Origin: Leptospira barantonii
Lineage (GTDB): Bacteria > Spirochaetota > Leptospiria > Leptospirales > Leptospiraceae
Length of the DNA: 64,000 bases
Direction of reading: 5' to 3'
Assembly (NCBI RefSeq): GCF_002811925.1
Contig: NZ_NPDS01000002.1
Coordinates: 496,001-560,000 of the forward strand
Below are positions 28,704 through 37,611 of the stretch, in pieces (within the stretch, counting starts at the first letter, position 1; each line of letters starts with the position of its first letter). The notes below the pieces were generated by a model. The model saw only the letters and a program-made list of their open reading frames with translations. It ran no database searches and was not told where the DNA came from. The position numbers and the translations under genes were made by a program.

Positions 28704-29852
28704 ATGATTTTAGGAATAGACGCTTCTAATATTCGCGGCGGAGGCGGGGTTACACATCTCGTCGAACTTTTAAATGCCGCGAAACCGAATCGATATGGCT
28801 TCGAAAAAGTAATCGTTTGGGGCGGGACCGCAACCTTGGATAAAATCCGAGAACAGTCTTGGCTGATAAAAAAATACGAACCTTTATTGGATAAGTCCCT
28901 TCTTCATCGGATCTTTTGGAATCGATTCGTTTTAAACAGAAGATTGAAAGAAACGAAAGCGAATATTTTTTTCGCACCCGGAGGGACTTATTCGGGAAAT
29001 TTTAGACCGTTCGTTACGATGAGTCAGAATTTACTGCCGTTTGAATGGGATGAAATCAAAAGATACGGTTTTTCGAAAAGATCCTTACGTTTGATCGCTT
29101 TGTTTTTCACTCAGTCGATTACATTCAAAAAAGCGAATGGAGTAATTTTTCTCACACGATTTGCCAGAGACGTGGTGATGAGAAAAATACGACTATCGAT
29201 CGAACGAACCGCGGTCGTAAATCACGGCATCAACAAGAAATTCTTTCAAAAACCGAAAACACAACATGAGATTTCATCGTATTCGATTAAAAAACCGTTT
29301 CGAATTTTGTATGTTTCATTCATCGGTGAATACAAACACCAGTGGAATGTAGTGAAGGCAGTCGGTCTTTTAAAAAGAAAAAAATATCCCATCGTTTTGG
29401 ATTTGATCGGAACACCTGACGAAGAAGGCCCGCTTTTACGTTTGAAACAAGCAATTGCGGAAGAAGATCCCGAAGGAAAATTCGTAAATTACTTTAGTTC
29501 GATTTCCTATTCCGAAATAGAAAGAAAATATATGGAAGCGGATCTTTTTACTTTCGCTTCGTCCTGCGAAACGTTCGGACAAATCGTTACCGAAGCGATG
29601 GCCGCCGGAATGCCGATCGTTTGTTCGAATCGTTCCGCAATGCCGGAAATATTAAAAGATGCGGGCGGATACTTTGATCCGTTAGACGTTAACTCAATTT
29701 CGAATGCTCTACAAGCAATGATAGATTCTAAAAAAGATAGAAGCAAAGTTTCTAAATTAGCATTCGAATCCGCAAAGAATTTTTCTTGGGATAAAGCCGC
29801 GGATGAAACATTCGCTTTTCTTAAAAACGTAGAAGGTAAATACCAAAGATGA
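28704..29852 (+). CDS. GT4 family glycosyltransferase
   Basis: A 382-residue GT-B enzyme. It begins LGIDASNIRGGGGVTHL, an acceptor-side glycine loop, and carries ILYVSFIGEYKHQWNVV, ASSCETFGQIVTEAMAAGMPIV (E-x7-E) and a late SAKNFSWDKAA. It overlaps the oxygenase gene by 4 bases (ATGA). Donor unknown. Confidence 0.85.
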   Translation: MILGIDASNIRGGGGVTHLVELLNAAKPNRYGFEKVIVWGGTATLDKIREQSWLIKKYEPLLDKSLLHRIFWNRFVLNRRLKETKANIFFAPGGTYSGNFRPFVTMSQNLLPFEWDEIKRYGFSKRSLRLIALFFTQSITFKKANGVIFLTRFARDVVMRKIRLSIERTAVVNHGINKKFFQKPKTQHEISSYSIKKPFRILYVSFIGEYKHQWNVVKAVGLLKRKKYPIVLDLIGTPDEEGPLLRLKQAIAEEDPEGKFVNYFSSISYSEIERKYMEADLFTFASSCETFGQIVTEAMAAGMPIVCSNRSAMPEILKDAGGYFDPLDVNSISNALQAMIDSKKDRSKVSKLAFESAKNFSWDKAADETFAFLKNVEGKYQR

Positions 29853-30682
29853 CCCTAACAACGCCGAGTAGAAAGGAATTATCCTCCTATATCCACTCAA
29901 AACTTAAATCGAATTTATCGGGTTTAAAAGCCAACTTTCAAAATTCGGTACACGAAGTGGGAGTTCGTTATTGTTACTTAGACGATTTACTTCCGAATGA
30001 AATCGCGAATATGATTTATTCCGTGTTTCCGAAAAAAGACGAAATGAGATTGATGGATAGTTTTCGGGAAAGAAAATACACATCGAAAGATTTCAATCGA
30101 TTCAATCCGCTTTTGGAAGACATTACTTTTGCGATTCAGGATGATGCGGTAATTCGCGTAGTGGAGGAGATTACGGGAATTCAAAAACAAAAGCCTGATC
30201 CGTCTCTTTATGCGGGAGGTTTGAGTCTGATGAATCGCGGAAATTTTTTGAATCCGCATATCGATAATTCGCATGAGATGACTCGTACTTTTTATAGAAC
30301 TTTAAATCTTCTTTATTACGTAAGTCCTCAGTGGTCGTTGGAAAACGGCGGAAATTTGGAGTTATGGGATCAAAAAGTTCGGAATCGAGTCACTATTGAA
30401 AGTAAATTCAATCGATTGGTCATCATGGAAACGAATCCTTGGTCTTGGCATTCCGTAAGTCCGATCGTAGCGGACGGAAATAGAAACTGCGTATCTAACT
30501 ATTATTTTTCGGAAGAATCGCCGATAGGAAGGGATTACTTTAACGTGACAAGTTATAGTGCGAGACCTGAAGAACCGTTTAAAAGAATTGTTTCAAACGT
30601 CGATAACAAGCTGAGAAGTTTATTAAGATTTTTGAAACGAGACGGTTTCGGGAAAAAAGATTTTTATCAAAATAAGAAATGA
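29849..30682 (+). CDS. 2-oxoglutarate/Fe(II)-dependent oxygenase
   Basis: A 277-residue protein with the iron-binding facial triad of 2OG oxygenases: His137 and Asp139 in NPHIDNSH, and His201 in SWHSVSPI, followed by Arg212 as the likely 2-oxoglutarate ligand. It would hydroxylate, desaturate or demethylate a sugar or sugar substituent, using O2, 2-oxoglutarate and Fe(II). Such enzymes are uncommon in O-antigen loci. Translation is coupled to the GT4 before it. The substrate cannot be predicted from the sequence. Confidence 0.82.
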   Translation: MTLTTPSRKELSSYIHSKLKSNLSGLKANFQNSVHEVGVRYCYLDDLLPNEIANMIYSVFPKKDEMRLMDSFRERKYTSKDFNRFNPLLEDITFAIQDDAVIRVVEEITGIQKQKPDPSLYAGGLSLMNRGNFLNPHIDNSHEMTRTFYRTLNLLYYVSPQWSLENGGNLELWDQKVRNRVTIESKFNRLVIMETNPWSWHSVSPIVADGNRNCVSNYYFSEESPIGRDYFNVTSYSARPEEPFKRIVSNVDNKLRSLLRFLKRDGFGKKDFYQNKK

Positions 30683-30693
30683 AGTAAAAGTCA

Positions 30694-31593
30694 GTGAAAC
30701 CATCTCATAAAGTTCTTATCCTTGGCGCATCCGGGATGCTCGGAAGCGCGTTATATAAAATATTCTCCGATAAATTCGATTTCGAAGTTTTCGGAACGAT
30801 TCGTAGCCAGGAATACTTAAAGTTTTTCACAGAATCGGAAAGAAAGAATCTCTTCACGAATTTCGACGTAACGAATCAGGATGATTTAACTCGTGTCTTC
30901 AATGAATTAAAGCCCGATGTCGTAATCAATTGTGTCGGAATCATAAAACAACAAAAGGTCGCCGACGATCCTTTAACGATTTTACCGATCAATTCCTTAT
31001 TACCTCATCGTTTGTCGAATTTGTGCAAATTGATAAACGCAAGGTTGATTCTGATCAGCACTGATTGTGTTTTTAACGGTAAAAAAGGAATGTATAAAGA
31101 ATCCGATATTCCGAACGCGGAGGATCTTTACGGCAAGTCGAAAGAGATCGGGGAAGTGATCCATGAATCTCATGTGTTTACGATCAGGACCTCGATTATC
31201 GGACACGAGTTGAATTCCACATATTCTTTGGTGAATTGGTTTTTATCTCAGAAGGAAAAAGTAAAAGGTTTTAGAAAGGCGATCTTTTCCGGGTTTCCAT
31301 CCTCGGAAATTGCGGAGATCATCGGAACGAAAATAATACCGAATCCCGCGTTAAGCGGACTTTATCACGTCTCGGCGGAACCGATTTCAAAATACGATTT
31401 GCTTTCTTTGGTTCGAAAAGTCTACGCTAAAGACATTCAAATTTTTGAAAGTGATGATGTAATCATAGATCGCTCTTTGGATTCGCAGAAATTTCGGCAG
31501 GAAGTCGATTTTCGACCAAAACAATGGGAATCCTTAATTCAAGAAATGAAAGATTATAACGAAAAATACCTGGATCCAAATCATGTTTCATAA
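30694..31593 (+). CDS. RmlD-like UDP-4-keto-sugar reductase
   Basis: A 299-residue SDR with LILGASGMLGSALY, INCVGIIKQ, STDCVFNGKKG and YGKSKEIGE (Tyr/Lys pair). It lies 5' of a CapE/WbjB-type dehydratase (11-base overlap) and a WecB-type epimerase. This three-gene set makes UDP-2-acetamido-2,6-dideoxy-L-hexoses. The reductase lacks the C-terminal cupin of WbjC/FnlB and is more like WbvR, the reductase of the UDP-L-RhaNAc/L-QuiNAc route. GTG start at 30694. Confidence 0.78.
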   Translation: MKPSHKVLILGASGMLGSALYKIFSDKFDFEVFGTIRSQEYLKFFTESERKNLFTNFDVTNQDDLTRVFNELKPDVVINCVGIIKQQKVADDPLTILPINSLLPHRLSNLCKLINARLILISTDCVFNGKKGMYKESDIPNAEDLYGKSKEIGEVIHESHVFTIRTSIIGHELNSTYSLVNWFLSQKEKVKGFRKAIFSGFPSSEIAEIIGTKIIPNPALSGLYHVSAEPISKYDLLSLVRKVYAKDIQIFESDDVIIDRSLDSQKFRQEVDFRPKQWESLIQEMKDYNEKYLDPNHVS

Positions 31594-32593
31594 CAAAGTT
31601 TTAATGATTACCGGCGGTACCGGTTCCTTCGGGCATACGGTGCTTAAACGATTTCTCGATACAGACGTTCGGGAAATTAGGGTTTTTAGCCGAGATGAAA
31701 AAAAGCAAGAGGATATGCGGATCGCATTGTCCAATGATAAGGTTAAATTCTATATCGGCGACGTTCGGGATTACGATAGTATTTATCAAGCTACCATCGG
31801 GGTGGATTATATCTTTCATGCCGCGGCGCTAAAGCAGGTTCCGTCCTGCGAGTTTTATCCGATGGAAGCGATTAAGACGAACGTTCTCGGGACCGAAAAC
31901 GTTATCAACGCTTCGATCGCACATAACGTTAAAAAATTGGTGGTGTTGAGCACCGATAAGGCCGTATATCCGATCAACGCGATGGGAATGTCTAAGGCGA
32001 TGGCCGAGAAGTTGCTGGTTGCAAAGTCCAGGTTTTTATCAAATGAAAACACAATATTGTGCGCGACTCGTTACGGCAACGTAATGGCTTCTCGCGGATC
32101 GGTCATACCGCTTTTCGTGGAACAACTTAAATCCAACGAACAGATTACGATTACGGATCCGAGTATGACTCGCTTCCTGATGTCCTTGGAGGATTCCTTG
32201 GACTTAGTTTTGCACGCTTTCGAGAATGCACGTCAAGGTGATATATTCGTTCAGAAAGCCCCGGCGTCTACGATCCACGACTTGGCAAAGGCGCTCAAAG
32301 AATTGTTTAATAAAAACAATCCGATTAAAATTATCGGTACTCGGCACGGAGAAAAACTTTACGAATCTCTCGTATCCAGGGAAGAAATCGCCAAAGCGGA
32401 AGATATGGGAAGGTATTTTAGAATTCCCGCGGATAATCGGGATTTGAATTATAAAAAGTATTTCGTGGAAGGGGAAGTGAACGTTTCCGAATTTGGGGAT
32501 TATACTTCGCATAATACCGATCGACTATCGGTGCCTCAAGTTAAGGAACTTCTTCTCAAACTCGATTACATTCGGGAGCAGTTGAATGCTTAA
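31583..32593 (+). CDS. capE: UDP-GlcNAc 4,6-dehydratase/5-epimerase (WbjB/CapE/FnlA type)
   Basis: A 336-residue SDR: ITGGTGSFGHTVL, HAAALKQVPSCEFYP, STDKAVYPINAMGMSK (Met in place of the usual Tyr, typical of CapE) and RYGNVMASRGSVIP. It produces UDP-2-acetamido-2,6-dideoxy-4-keto-L-hexoses. It overlaps both neighbours (11 and 8 bases), so the three genes form a tight unit. It differs from the PseB at 8433 in the active-site stretch: NAMGMSK here, NLYGATK there. Confidence 0.9.
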   Translation: MFHNKVLMITGGTGSFGHTVLKRFLDTDVREIRVFSRDEKKQEDMRIALSNDKVKFYIGDVRDYDSIYQATIGVDYIFHAAALKQVPSCEFYPMEAIKTNVLGTENVINASIAHNVKKLVVLSTDKAVYPINAMGMSKAMAEKLLVAKSRFLSNENTILCATRYGNVMASRGSVIPLFVEQLKSNEQITITDPSMTRFLMSLEDSLDLVLHAFENARQGDIFVQKAPASTIHDLAKALKELFNKNNPIKIIGTRHGEKLYESLVSREEIAKAEDMGRYFRIPADNRDLNYKKYFVEGEVNVSEFGDYTSHNTDRLSVPQVKELLLKLDYIREQLNA

Positions 32594-33713
32594 GGTGATG
32601 ACCATCGTTGGCACGAGACCCGAGTTGATCAAGATGAGTCGGGTCATCGCCGAGTTGGATCGGAACTTCAAACATATACTCGTACATTCCGGACAGAATT
32701 ACGATTACGAACTCAATCAAGTTTTTTTCGAGGACTTGGAAATTAGAAAGCCGGATCATTTCTTGAACGTTGCCGGAGAATCCGCGAGCGCGACGATCGC
32801 TCAGGTTCTTTTAAAGGCCGACGAGGTATTCGAAAAAGAAAAACCGGACGCGCTTCTTTTATACGGAGATACGAACACGTGTTTGGCGGTGATTTCCGCC
32901 AAACGAAGAAAAATTCCGATCTTTCATATGGAGGCCGGAAATCGATGTTTCGATCAACGTGTTCCCGAAGAATTGAATCGTAAAGTTGTGGATCATCTCA
33001 GCGATATAAACATGGTTTTAACGGAGCACGCGAGACGATATCTTTTGGACGAAGGGATTAAACCCGAAACCATCATCAAAACCGGTTCACACATGGACGA
33101 GGTCCTTGAATATTATAAGAATAAGATCGATCAATCCGATATTTTGAGTAAACTCAAACTGGAAAAGAATCGGTTCTTTATCGTAAGTTCGCATCGGGAA
33201 GAAAACGTGGACACCCGCGAGAATCTTCAAAATCTATTAGAATCTTTGAATGCGATTTGCGAGGAATATGGATTGCCGGTGATCGTATCCACGCACCCGA
33301 GAACCAGAAAACGACTCGAGGACTTTCATGAAATCGAAATGAATCCTCTGATTACGTTTTTGAAACCGTTTGGATTTTTGGATTACGTGAAATTACAAAA
33401 AGAGGCTCTCTGCATATTATCCGATAGCGGAACGATCACGGAAGAAGCTTCCTTGCTCGATCTTCCCGCGATCACGATTCGAAACGCGCACGAAAGACCG
33501 GAAGGGATGGATGTCGGTACGTTGATCATGAGCGGACTTTCGAAAGAACGCGTTCTTGATTCCGTAAAGATCATCGTAAAACAACGAGAAGCTGGAGTTT
33601 ACAAGAATCGAGTTGTAGACGATTATTCAGTCGGGCAGGTTTCGAAGAAGATCGTCAACATCGTTCAGAGTTATACGGACTATATCAACCGGACCGTCTG
33701 GCATAAAAGTTAA
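32586..33713 (+). CDS. wecB: UDP-N-acetyl-L-hexosamine 2-epimerase (WecB family; WbjD/FnlC type)
   Basis: A 375-residue non-hydrolysing 2-epimerase with IVGTRPELIKMSRV, VHSGQNYDYELNQVFFED, LLYGDTNTCLA, HMEAGNRCFDQRVPEE and SDSGTITEEAS. MEAGNRCFD is the form seen in FnlC/WbjD-like proteins, whereas WecB usually has EAGLRT. It probably converts the L-hexosamine of this branch at C2, giving UDP-L-FucNAc or UDP-L-QuiNAc. The start lies within the dehydratase end. Confidence 0.9.
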   Translation: MLKVMTIVGTRPELIKMSRVIAELDRNFKHILVHSGQNYDYELNQVFFEDLEIRKPDHFLNVAGESASATIAQVLLKADEVFEKEKPDALLLYGDTNTCLAVISAKRRKIPIFHMEAGNRCFDQRVPEELNRKVVDHLSDINMVLTEHARRYLLDEGIKPETIIKTGSHMDEVLEYYKNKIDQSDILSKLKLEKNRFFIVSSHREENVDTRENLQNLLESLNAICEEYGLPVIVSTHPRTRKRLEDFHEIEMNPLITFLKPFGFLDYVKLQKEALCILSDSGTITEEASLLDLPAITIRNAHERPEGMDVGTLIMSGLSKERVLDSVKIIVKQREAGVYKNRVVDDYSVGQVSKKIVNIVQSYTDYINRTVWHKS

Positions 33714-33722
33714 AATTTTAAA

Positions 33723-34910
33723 ATGAGAATTTGTATCGTCGTAGACGATTATATGCCGCACAGTACGAAAATTGCGGCGAAGATGATGCACGATCTTGCG
33801 AAGGGTTTTCTTACTCTGGGTCATAAAGTTGTCGTTGTCACACCCGGTCCGGAGCTGAACAAACCGTATGAGATCACGGATCTGGACGGGGTAAGAATTT
33901 ACAGATTCCGTTCCGGACAAATCAAAAATGTTTCCAAGATAAAAAGAGCGATCAATGAAAGTCTTCTTTCTTGGAGAGCTTGGAGATCTCTTCGAAAGAT
34001 ATTCAACGAAGAATCGAATGAGTTGATCCTATATTATTCTCCGAGCATCTTTTGGGGGCCCTTGATAAGTAAACTCAAGAAATTGTGGAAGGCGCGAAGT
34101 TATCTCGTTCTCCGTGATTTTTTTCCTCAATGGGCGATCGACAACGGATTGCTTGGTAAGAATTCTATTATAACCAAATACTTTCGATTTTTTGAAAGTC
34201 TTAATTATCATTCTGCGGATCGAATCGGAATTCAATCACCCAAAAATTTAGAATGGTTTCAAACTCAATTTGCTCGAAAAAAAGGAACGGAAGTCCTTTA
34301 CAATTGGGCGGAGAATTCTTCAAATAATTCGAAAACGAACTTTAAAACGTATCGATCGACACTCGGTCTTGATGGAAAGGTCGTTTTCTTTTACGGCGGA
34401 AACATCGGTCACGCTCAAGACATGAGCAATATTGTACGATTGGCCGAGAATCTAAAAGAATACCCGAAGGCTCACTTTTTACTGATCGGAAACGGAGACG
34501 AAGTGGAACTCGTTCGCGACGGAGTTCAACGAAAGTCGCTTAACAATCTTACCTTGTTGGACCCGGTATCTCAGGATGAATTCAAAAGAATATTAGCCGA
34601 ATTTGATATAGGATTATTTTCTCTTCATAAAAATCATCAAACCCACAATTTTCCCGGTAAGGTCTTGGGTTATATGGTTGAAGGAATGCCGATTCTGGGA
34701 TGTGTGAATCCAGGTAACGACTTGAAGGACGTTATAGAAAACGCGAAAGCGGGTTTTGTTTCTGTTTCGGGGGAAGACTCTTTGCTGAAAGAGAACGCAA
34801 TCCGATTGATGGACGAGTCGTTACGGAATTCGATGGGTTTGAACGCGAAGAAACTTTTAAAAGATCGATTTTCGATCTCGTCCGCGATGTCGCAGATTCT
34901 CAGTGTTTAA
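33723..34910 (+). CDS. wbuB: WbuB-like GT4 glycosyltransferase (2,6-dideoxy-L-hexosamine transferase candidate)
   Basis: A 395-residue GT-B enzyme. The N-terminal IVVDDYMPHSTKIAAKMMHDLA, LVLRDFFPQWAIDNG and FFYGGNIGHAQDM match WbuB-type transferases, which follow fnlABC genes in several O-antigen loci and transfer L-FucNAc. Ten bases separate it from the epimerase. The donor assignment rests on this linkage; the C-terminal HNFPGKVLGYM is a common acceptor-independent motif. Confidence 0.82.
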   Translation: MRICIVVDDYMPHSTKIAAKMMHDLAKGFLTLGHKVVVVTPGPELNKPYEITDLDGVRIYRFRSGQIKNVSKIKRAINESLLSWRAWRSLRKIFNEESNELILYYSPSIFWGPLISKLKKLWKARSYLVLRDFFPQWAIDNGLLGKNSIITKYFRFFESLNYHSADRIGIQSPKNLEWFQTQFARKKGTEVLYNWAENSSNNSKTNFKTYRSTLGLDGKVVFFYGGNIGHAQDMSNIVRLAENLKEYPKAHFLLIGNGDEVELVRDGVQRKSLNNLTLLDPVSQDEFKRILAEFDIGLFSLHKNHQTHNFPGKVLGYMVEGMPILGCVNPGNDLKDVIENAKAGFVSVSGEDSLLKENAIRLMDESLRNSMGLNAKKLLKDRFSISSAMSQILSV

Positions 34911-34949
34911 GAATTGAATTTGAAGTCGTTTTAAATTATTTTCGAAATT

Positions 34950-36233
34950 ATGAATATGCAGTACGAATCGCATTTCTCAAAGATCTATAAGAAGATTTTC
35001 TTAAGTCTATTCTTTCAGCTTTTGATCGGATGGCTTTTGGTGATCTCGTCCATCTTTGTGACCTTGGGTTTGGTCGTAGGATGGAATCTCGAAATTCTTC
35101 TTTATGAGAATAACTTCAATACGATTGTCGCAACGATTTTCTCCTTTACGTTTTCGGTCTTTTCTCTTCGGAAAATTTTTAAATTTCCGGTCGCTCAGTC
35201 CTCTGCGTATATCGTTCCGATCGTAACTTTATCGTTCGCAATCACGATTTCCTTTTTCTTTTTCAATAGAAAACCGTATAGCAGTCAGGTTTTAACCTCT
35301 GCCTATCTGACCACTTTGGTTTGGTGTTTTTCAGGTTATTTTATCGGTCATCGGTATAGAATATTAAAAATCGCTTATATTCCGCTTGGTTCAGCTAGAG
35401 AAATGGAGAATACCCACGGGGCTGAATTTTATCCTTTGTCTAAACCTTCGTTGGATGGAAATCAATACAACGCGGTTGTAGCCGACTTTACTTCGGAAGA
35501 ATTGAGCGCGGACTATGAAAAATTCTTAGCAAAATGTACTCTGTCAGGAATTCCCGTGTATCACACGAAACAGATCAAGGAAGCCCTGACCGGTCGAGTA
35601 AAAGTGAATCACCTTTCCGAAAACGAATTCGGATCCTTGTTGCCTTCTCAATTTTACGGTTTTCTAAAGCGTTGTATCGATTTCGTGGCTTCTTTGATTC
35701 TAATTCCGTTTGTTTCTCCTTTGTTGATTCTTACAGCAGTGTTGATTCGATTGGAAAGTAAAGGTTCGGCGGTATTCTTTCAAAGAAGAATGGGGTATCG
35801 CGGTCAGACGTTTACGATGTATAAATTCAGAAGTATGTATACGGATCAAAGAGGGCAGGGATTTACCGAAGGGCCGAGCGATCCTCGTATCACTCGAATC
35901 GGAAAGATCATTCGTAAGTATAGGATCGACGAACTGCCTCAACTTTTTAACGTGCTTTTCGGCTCGATGAGTTTTATCGGTCCGAGACCCGAGTCATACG
36001 AACTTTCGCAATGGTATGAGAACGAAGTTCCGTTTTTCAGTTACAGACATATCGTTCGTCCGGGGATTACGGGCTGGGCTCAAGTGGAGCAGGGTTATGC
36101 GGCGGAAGTGGACGGAATGAACGTCAAGTTAGAATACGATTTTTATTATATTAAGAATTTTTCATTTTGGTTGGATATGCTGATCACATTTAAGACGATT
36201 AAGACCATCTTAACCGGTTTCGGTGCGCGTTGA
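34950..36233 (+). CDS. Undecaprenyl-phosphate sugar phosphotransferase (initiating enzyme, WcaJ/WbaP type)
   Basis: A 427-residue polyisoprenyl-phosphate hexose-1-phosphate transferase that loads the first sugar onto undecaprenyl phosphate. About four hydrophobic segments lie in residues 15-140. A cytoplasmic linker follows, then a membrane-inserted helix (about 233-255) and the bacterial sugar transferase domain: FQRRMGYRGQTFTMYKFRSM, the DE dyad in YRIDELPQLFNV, and SFIGPRPE. It precedes wzy and wzx, so export genes are grouped. The first sugar is not predictable. Confidence 0.9.
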   Translation: MNMQYESHFSKIYKKIFLSLFFQLLIGWLLVISSIFVTLGLVVGWNLEILLYENNFNTIVATIFSFTFSVFSLRKIFKFPVAQSSAYIVPIVTLSFAITISFFFFNRKPYSSQVLTSAYLTTLVWCFSGYFIGHRYRILKIAYIPLGSAREMENTHGAEFYPLSKPSLDGNQYNAVVADFTSEELSADYEKFLAKCTLSGIPVYHTKQIKEALTGRVKVNHLSENEFGSLLPSQFYGFLKRCIDFVASLILIPFVSPLLILTAVLIRLESKGSAVFFQRRMGYRGQTFTMYKFRSMYTDQRGQGFTEGPSDPRITRIGKIIRKYRIDELPQLFNVLFGSMSFIGPRPESYELSQWYENEVPFFSYRHIVRPGITGWAQVEQGYAAEVDGMNVKLEYDFYYIKNFSFWLDMLITFKTIKTILTGFGAR

Positions 36234-36272
36234 AAGAGTGTTTGGATTAAAATTAGAATAAGGTATTCACTT

Positions 36273-37571
36273 ATGTCGATTGTAATATTCGTTTTTGCAG
36301 TTTTGAATCTTCTATTTTCTTACTTATTTCTTAAGAAGACAAGCTGGGTTTTATTGCTGATCCAAGCGTATTGGTTTTTTTGGATGTTTCTTTCATCCTT
36401 TTCGTTGACCGGGTTGTTTATTCCGTCCGATTTTACGTATTATCTCTACATCGGTCTTTTGTCTTCGGTCACAATCGGCGCAGGACTTTATAGCCTTCTT
36501 ACAATAAAAGATAAGAAGATTCGTTTGAGGCCTGATACTTTTTTTGAACTTTCAATCCAAGACAAAGAAAAATATTTCTTTTACGGCATCCTGATTTTTA
36601 TCTTTCCGATCGTTTTATTTTTCCTTTCAAAATCGATTTATATGAATCTTCAACCCGACGCACCGTCTCCGGCGTATTTTAGAGCGGCCGCCTACGGGGT
36701 ATATGGCGAGTCGATTTTATTCGGCAAAAACAAATACTTATACTACTATTCGTTGGCGGTCTTGCCGATGATTTTGTCGTCATTATTCTTGGGAGCCGCA
36801 TTTTTTTTGAGGCTAAAGAGAATCCGCACGTTGATTTTAGGCTCAGCCTTGGTGGCAATGGACGCGGTTATGATGTTGGGGAGATTCGGATTTTATTATA
36901 TTCTAATTATCATGATCCTAATTCTCTTGATTAAACTTTTTAGAAATTGGAGAGAATTGTTTCAATCGATCACCTTCGGTAAAATCGCGATCATAGTCGG
37001 AATTTTTGTTTTGATTACACTCGTCGGAATGATGAGAGATTCCTCTCGTAAATACAATCTTAAAGAAGCCGTCGATTCTTACGTGATCGATTATCATACG
37101 GAATCTTTTTCGATGTTCGATCATGAATTGAAAGATCAAAATTCGATGCTCCATGAAAGAACTTACGGGCGCGCTTCTCTAGGTGGTTTGGAGCGAGGTT
37201 TTTCCTTTATGCTTGGTTTGTTTCGACTTCCATTTCAAATTCAAGTGCAAAGCGATCTGATCGGCGGATATTTGCATAAGAATCGATTGTTGGGTTATAC
37301 GGCGGACGGAAGGCCGAAAGAATACAACGCATTCGGTTCCGTTTTATTCAGTCTTTATAAAGACGGTGGAATCTTTTTCTCAGTTCTGATGGGAATCGTT
37401 TTCGGATTTTTTGTCGCTCTATCTTCAAAAGCCATCATCTCTTTGAATCCGTATCGACTCTCGATTCTTTCTTGTTTGCTATTTATCGGGATTTTCGGAA
37501 TTTTTCAACCCGTGTTAGGGGGACCGATTCTCTTAACGACTCTCTTTACTAGTGCTTTTTGGCGTTTGTAA
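36273..37571 (+). CDS. wzy: O-antigen polymerase-like membrane protein (Wzy)
   Basis: A 432-residue, highly hydrophobic protein with roughly ten to twelve membrane segments and one large hydrophilic loop (about residues 250-345), the usual plan of Wzy. Wzy proteins share little sequence, so the call rests on topology and position between the initiating transferase and Wzx. An AAGG (36259-36262) precedes the ATG. It is the only polymerase candidate in the window. Confidence 0.75.
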   Translation: MSIVIFVFAVLNLLFSYLFLKKTSWVLLLIQAYWFFWMFLSSFSLTGLFIPSDFTYYLYIGLLSSVTIGAGLYSLLTIKDKKIRLRPDTFFELSIQDKEKYFFYGILIFIFPIVLFFLSKSIYMNLQPDAPSPAYFRAAAYGVYGESILFGKNKYLYYYSLAVLPMILSSLFLGAAFFLRLKRIRTLILGSALVAMDAVMMLGRFGFYYILIIMILILLIKLFRNWRELFQSITFGKIAIIVGIFVLITLVGMMRDSSRKYNLKEAVDSYVIDYHTESFSMFDHELKDQNSMLHERTYGRASLGGLERGFSFMLGLFRLPFQIQVQSDLIGGYLHKNRLLGYTADGRPKEYNAFGSVLFSLYKDGGIFFSVLMGIVFGFFVALSSKAIISLNPYRLSILSCLLFIGIFGIFQPVLGGPILLTTLFTSAFWRL

Positions 37572-37611
37572 TTTGTTGTTTTAACGGATCGTCTTCGAAT
37601 CAACGAATCGA

